NCBI RefSeq assembly: GCF_000067205.1
Contig: NC_010170.1
Coordinates: forward strand, 2,232,001-2,296,000
From: Bordetella petrii
GTDB lineage: Bacteria; Pseudomonadota; Gammaproteobacteria; Burkholderiales; Burkholderiaceae_B
Length of the DNA: 64,000 nucleotides
Direction: 5' to 3'
A program made the position numbers and the translations under genes. Positions 60,540-64,000 of this stretch are shown piece after piece (the stretch's first letter is position 1; the number at the start of each line of letters is the position of its first letter). Under the pieces are notes generated by a model. The model worked only from the letters and a program-made list of their open reading frames with translations, did not search any database and was not told the origin of the DNA.

Positions 60540-60550
60540 CGGGGGCCGAC

Positions 60551-60835
60551 ATGCGATGCGTCCTCGTCCTTGGTGCCGTGCTGCTGGCCGCCTGCGGAGA
60601 GCAGCCGGCCGACAACCTCGCCGATGCCCTGGCCGCCGATCCCGCGCGGCTCAAGGCATTGCGCGCGCAATGCGCGGCCGACCGGCTGGCCACGGGCGCG
60701 GACGCTTGCCGCGCCGCCGCCGAAGCCTTCCGGCGGCGCTTCTTTTCCGGCGAGGCCGGGCCGGATGAATACCAGACGCTGGCCGACCTGCCACCGATCC
60801 CGCCCAGCTTCGAGGAACCGGAGAACACGCCATGA
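60551..60835 (+). CDS. trbK: TrbK-like entry-exclusion lipoprotein (copy 2)
   Basis: 94 residues with lipobox LLAACG (Cys about residue 15), then LADALAADPARLKALRAQCA and AAAEAFRRRFF, the same plan as the protein at 52623. Between trbJ and trbL it has the place of trbK in Ti and IncP-like systems, where TrbK blocks entry of a like element. Confidence 0.87.
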   Translation: MRCVLVLGAVLLAACGEQPADNLADALAADPARLKALRAQCAADRLATGADACRAAAEAFRRRFFSGEAGPDEYQTLADLPPIPPSFEEPENTP

Positions 60836-62202
60836 ATGACGTGACCATCATCGACCAGTTCCTCAACACCTTCGCCACCTACATCGACTCGGGTTTCGGG
60901 CTGCTGCGCGGCGAAGTGGCGTTCCTCACAGCCACGCTGATCGTCATCGACATGACGATCGCCGGGCTGTATTGGGCCATGAGCCACGCCACCGGCCAGG
61001 GCGATGACGTGATCGCCAAGCTGCTGCGCAAGGTGCTCTACGTCGGTGCCTTCGCCTACATCCTGAACAACTTCAACTGGCTGGCCAGCATCGTGTTCCG
61101 CTCGTTTGCGGGATTGGGCATCACCGCCACCGGCTCGGCCATCACGATGGAGAACTTCCTGCAGCCGGGCCGGCTTGCCAAGACCGGCATCGACGCCGGA
61201 GCGCCGATTCTGGAGCAGATCGGCGAGATGGCCGGTTTTCCCGAGGTGTTCGTGAACCTCGACCCCATCGTGGTGATGTTCCTCGCATGGTTGGTCGTGG
61301 TGCTGTGCTTCTTCGTGCTGGCGATCCAGCTTTTCATCACGCTGATTGAGTTCAAGCTGACCACGCTCGCCGGGTTCGTGTTAGTGCCGTTCGCGCTGTG
61401 GAACAAGACCAGCTTTCTCGCCGAGAAGGTGCTGGGCAATGTGGTGGCCGCCGGCATCAAGGTGCTGGTGCTGGCCGTGATCGTCGGCATCGGCTCGGGC
61501 TTGTTCTCGCAGTTCCAAGTCCATCCCGCCGAGCCGAACATCGACCACGCGCTGGTCATCATGCTGGCCTCGCTCACCTTGCTGGCGCTCGGGATCTTCG
61601 GCCCTGGCATCGCCACGGGCCTCGTGTCCGGTGCGCCCCAACTGGGTGCGGGCGCGATGGCTGGTGCCGCCGTCGGCGCAGCCGGAACGGCAGTGGCTGT
61701 CGGTGCTGCCGCGACGGGCGTGAGCGGTGCGGTGGCCGCTGGTGCCCGCATGGCCCCGGCCGCCGCCAAGCTGGCCGGCAGCGGCGGGCGTGCCGCCACG
61801 TCGGCGGCTGGCAGCGCGAAGTCGGCGTTCCAGGCCGGTTCCGCCGCCGCAGGCGGCGGCGCGAAGGGCGCTATGGCGGGCCTGGGCAACGTCGCCAAGA
61901 CCGGCGCGCAATCCGCCGGACGCGCTGCCGCATCCCGCGCTGCCGCTGCCGGGCAGCGCATGGCCGCGCCGTTCCGCGCGGGCTGGAACGGAGACGCTGG
62001 CGCGTCAGCCGGCCAGGCCGCCGCCAGCGAAGCCCCCGCAGGCGCTGCCGCTGCACAGCCCGCCGATCAGCCCGCTTGGGCCAAGCGGCTGCAACGCCGC
62101 CAGCAACTCACCCACGCCGCGACCACTGCCGCCCACACGCTGCGCGGTGGCGACGGCGGCGGCTCCGGCCAGGGGCCGAGCCTGCGCGATTCCGATTCAT
62201 AA
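60832..62202 (+). CDS. trbL: Mating-channel protein TrbL (VirB6-like)
   Basis: 456 residues; N-terminal half with six or so membrane helices (FLTATLIVIDMTIAGLYWAM, VMFLAWLVVVLCFFVLAI) and a long Ala/Gly-rich hydrophilic C-terminus (about 250-456). Inner-membrane part of the channel. Overlaps the lipoprotein gene. Confidence 0.95.
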   Translation: MNDVTIIDQFLNTFATYIDSGFGLLRGEVAFLTATLIVIDMTIAGLYWAMSHATGQGDDVIAKLLRKVLYVGAFAYILNNFNWLASIVFRSFAGLGITATGSAITMENFLQPGRLAKTGIDAGAPILEQIGEMAGFPEVFVNLDPIVVMFLAWLVVVLCFFVLAIQLFITLIEFKLTTLAGFVLVPFALWNKTSFLAEKVLGNVVAAGIKVLVLAVIVGIGSGLFSQFQVHPAEPNIDHALVIMLASLTLLALGIFGPGIATGLVSGAPQLGAGAMAGAAVGAAGTAVAVGAAATGVSGAVAAGARMAPAAAKLAGSGGRAATSAAGSAKSAFQAGSAAAGGGAKGAMAGLGNVAKTGAQSAGRAAASRAAAAGQRMAAPFRAGWNGDAGASAGQAAASEAPAGAAAAQPADQPAWAKRLQRRQQLTHAATTAAHTLRGGDGGGSGQGPSLRDSDS

Positions 62203-62214
62203 GGAGAACTGACC

Positions 62215-62919
62215 ATGCGATTCAAGAAACCGCAGGTGCGCTATGCCGACACGCCGCCGCCTGCCACGCCGTACCAAGCTGCCGGCCAGGTGTGGGACGA
62301 CCGTATCGGCTCGGCCCGCGTCCAGGCCAAGAACTGGCGATTCATGGCCTTCGGCTGCTTCACGCTCGCGCTGCTGATGGCCGGTGGTCTGGTGTGGCGC
62401 TCGGCGCAGTCCATCGTGACGCCCTACGTCGTGGAGGTGGACAACGCGGGCCAAGTGCGCGCCGTGGGCGAAGCGGCCACGCCGTACCGCCCCAACGATG
62501 CGCAAACGGCGCACCACATCGCGCGCTTCGTGACGCTGGTGCGCTCGCTGTCCATTGACCCCATCGTCGTCCGCCAAAACTGGCTGGACGCCTACGACTA
62601 CACGACCGACAAGGGCGCGGCCGCGCTCAACGACTACGCGCGGGTCAACGACCCGTTCGCGCGCATCGGCAAGGAGTCGGTGACGGTGCAGATCACCAGC
62701 GTCGTGCGCGCCAGCGACACGTCTTTCAACGTGCGCTGGACGGAACGCCGCTACGTCAACGGCGCCGCGGCGGGCCTGGAGCGGTGGACGGCCGTGGTGT
62801 CCATCGTGCTCCAGCCGCCGCGCACCGAAGAACGCCTGCGCAAGAACCCCCTGGGCATCTACGTCAACGGTTTGTCGTGGAGCCGCGAACTGGATTCTTC
62901 CGAAGGAGCAAAGCCATGA
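62215..62919 (+). CDS. trbF: Mating-pair protein TrbF (VirB8-like)
   Basis: 234 residues: MRFKKPQVRYADTPPPATPY, an N-terminal membrane helix (FMAFGCFTLALLMAGGLVW) and a periplasmic VirB8-type domain (PYVVEVDNAGQVRAVGEAA). Overlaps trbG by ATGA. Confidence 0.95.
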   Translation: MRFKKPQVRYADTPPPATPYQAAGQVWDDRIGSARVQAKNWRFMAFGCFTLALLMAGGLVWRSAQSIVTPYVVEVDNAGQVRAVGEAATPYRPNDAQTAHHIARFVTLVRSLSIDPIVVRQNWLDAYDYTTDKGAAALNDYARVNDPFARIGKESVTVQITSVVRASDTSFNVRWTERRYVNGAAAGLERWTAVVSIVLQPPRTEERLRKNPLGIYVNGLSWSRELDSSEGAKP

Positions 62920-63908
62920 ATGATCTTTTCCGTAAATCCGCCTTGCCGTTGATCGTGCTCACCCTCGCGGGCTGCGCCACGCAGGGCAAGCCGCCGCCGA
63001 CCATCTCGCTCGATGAGCCGGTGCAGGCCCAGCCGCTGCCCGAGCCGCCCGCGCCGGTGGAGGTGGTGGCCGTGCCCGAGGTGCTGCCGATGCCGGCGCA
63101 GTTGATGCCAGTTCCCGAGGCCGAGGATGCCAAGCCCACACCCGAGCCGGCCGACGAGAAGGTGCGCGTTTCGCGGGCCAATGCCGAGGCGCGTGTCGCG
63201 CCCACGCGCGAGGGCTACGTCAACGCGATTCAGGTGTGGCCGTTCACCGATGGCGCGCTCTACCAAGTCTATGCAGCCGTGGGCCGCGTGACCGTGGTTT
63301 CGCTCCAGCCGGGCGAGGAGCTGGTGACAGTGGCCGCCGGCGATACCGTGCGCTGGATCGTGGGCGACACGTCTAGCGGCAACGGTGCCGATTTGCGCGT
63401 CAACGTGCTGGTGAAGCCGATCCGCTCGGGCCTCAAGACCAATCTGGTCATCACCACCAGCCGCAGGACGTACTTGCTGGAACTGACTTCCACGGACAAG
63501 ACGTGGATGGCGTCCGTTTCGTGGGAGTACCCGCGCGACCGGATGCTGGCCTTGCAGCGCCAGGCGCAAGCGGCCAGCGCCGCCGCGCCGGTCGATAGCG
63601 GCCTGTCGCTGGAGAACCTGCGCTTTCGCTACGCGATCAGCGGCAGCAATCCGCAGTGGAAGCCGCTGCGCGCCTTCGACGACGGGCAGAAGGTCTATAT
63701 CCAGTTTCCCGCTGGCATCGCGCAAGGCGACCTGCCGCCGCTGTTCGTGATCGGGGCCGAAGGCGATGGGCAATTGGTGAACTACCGCTTCCGCTCGCCG
63801 TACTACATCGTGGATCGCCTCTTTGGTGCGGCGGAACTGCGCCTGGGCGGCGACAAGGGCGACGTGGTGCGGATCGAGCGCACGGATGGCGTGGCACGGA
63901 GGAACTGA
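62916..63908 (+). CDS. trbG: Mating-pair lipoprotein TrbG (VirB9-like)
   Basis: 330 residues; lipobox LTLAGCA (Cys about residue 19) and Pro-rich linker, then the VirB9/CagX domain with NAIQVWPFTDGALYQVYAAV and ITTSRRTYLLELTSTDKTWM. The ATG at 62916 overlaps the trbF stop. Outer-membrane ring of the channel. Confidence 0.95.
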   Translation: MNDLFRKSALPLIVLTLAGCATQGKPPPTISLDEPVQAQPLPEPPAPVEVVAVPEVLPMPAQLMPVPEAEDAKPTPEPADEKVRVSRANAEARVAPTREGYVNAIQVWPFTDGALYQVYAAVGRVTVVSLQPGEELVTVAAGDTVRWIVGDTSSGNGADLRVNVLVKPIRSGLKTNLVITTSRRTYLLELTSTDKTWMASVSWEYPRDRMLALQRQAQAASAAAPVDSGLSLENLRFRYAISGSNPQWKPLRAFDDGQKVYIQFPAGIAQGDLPPLFVIGAEGDGQLVNYRFRSPYYIVDRLFGAAELRLGGDKGDVVRIERTDGVARRN

Positions 63909-63910
63909 CC

Positions 63911-64000
63911 ATGAGCCAGGACGACACTCCCGACCTCGCCACGCCGCAGGCAGGCAAGGTCGCGCCCGAGACGGTGGCGCTTCGTGCCCAGCCGCGTGCT
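63911..64000 (+). CDS. trbI: TrbI (VirB10-like), first 30 codons only
   Basis: Starts 2 bp after the trbG stop with MSQDDTPDLATPQAGKVAPE, the hydrophilic cytoplasmic N-terminus expected of TrbI. The membrane helix and the VirB10 domain lie beyond the window. Named from order and the short N-terminus. Confidence 0.85.
   Translation, partial: MSQDDTPDLATPQAGKVAPETVALRAQPRA

Larger units (their letters stand above)
18540..64000. mobile_element. Tn4371-family integrative and conjugative element (right end outside window)
   Basis: The gene series is diagnostic: tyrosine integrase, radC-like gene, DUF2958, DUF932, ParB-like protein, DUF736, DUF2285 protein, HTH_17 protein, repA, parA, DUF2840, traF, relaxase, LysR-type traR, traG and trbBCDEJKLFGI. 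It interrupts rlmJ at a TTTTTYRT core. Accessory DNA sits at two places: after the integrase (toxin-antitoxin and ABC-3C genes) and between relaxase and traR (two metabolic modules). The backbone appears complete up to trbI, so the element may be self-transmissible. Confidence 0.93.

Noticed and set aside
1..64000. tRNA, rRNA or CRISPR features
   Set aside because: No tRNA-like cloverleaf, rRNA stretch or spaced repeat array was recognised by eye; a covariance search could still find a small RNA.

Overview
The window is GC-rich and reads like a beta-proteobacterial chromosome of the Bordetella/Achromobacter kind (Alcaligenaceae). This rests on the flagellar cluster layout, the Bug-type periplasmic binding protein with a CaiB-type CoA-transferase, and the folC-SPOR-cvpA-purF order. 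The species cannot be fixed from this window alone. A chromosome of about 18.5 kb is followed by a large integrative and conjugative element (ICE) that runs off the right edge.

Chromosome (1-18539). A flagellar block lies mostly on the minus strand: flaG-fliD-fliS-fliT, then fliK, an FlhB C-terminal-domain paralogue and a stand-alone YcgR-N-like protein. After a divergent fliE come fliF-fliG-fliH (cut by the window edge). A near-consensus sigma-28 promoter precedes flaG. Next is a minus-strand catabolic operon (cupin, Bug binding protein, CaiB/BaiF CoA-transferase, acyl-CoA dehydrogenase) that converges on an IclR regulator, then housekeeping genes folC, a SPOR-domain gene (dedD-like), cvpA, purF and dsbB. 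The 3' end of rlmJ follows and is cut by the ICE.

ICE (18540-64000, right end not seen). The gene set and order are those of the Tn4371 family: tyrosine integrase, radC-like gene, DUF2958, DUF932, large ParB-like protein, DUF736, DUF2285 protein, HTH_17/AlpA-like protein, repA, parA, DUF2840, traF peptidase, MOB relaxase, LysR-type traR, traG and trbBCDEJKLFGI. The left attachment core fits the family pattern TTTTTYRT. A HigBA-like toxin-antitoxin pair follows the integrase. After it comes a three-gene operon recognisable as an ABC three-component (ABC-3C) conflict system: a nuclease-like effector, a small middle component and a DUF2326-type ABC ATPase. This is the most promising poorly characterised system here. 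A set of related GC-rich leader sequences is scattered through the intergenic regions of the left half, and three 17-bp iterons plus an AT-rich patch between repA and parA look like a replication origin.

Cargo between relaxase and traR (40516-51681). Two metabolic modules sit here. Module 1 has two thiolases, an aldo/keto reductase, a MaoC-type hydratase, a PaaI-type thioesterase, a MarR regulator with tandem operators, a Bcr/CflA efflux pump, a decayed TetR gene and a truncated old-yellow-enzyme gene. It ends abruptly in a second copy of the relaxase 3' end (about 153 bp, 3 mismatches), which records how it was inserted. Module 2 has a LysR regulator, a threonine-aldolase-like PLP enzyme, a tautomerase-like protein and an MFS transporter. 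The conjugation operon follows: traG, an RHH protein and the trb mating-pair genes, mostly joined by ATGA overlaps.
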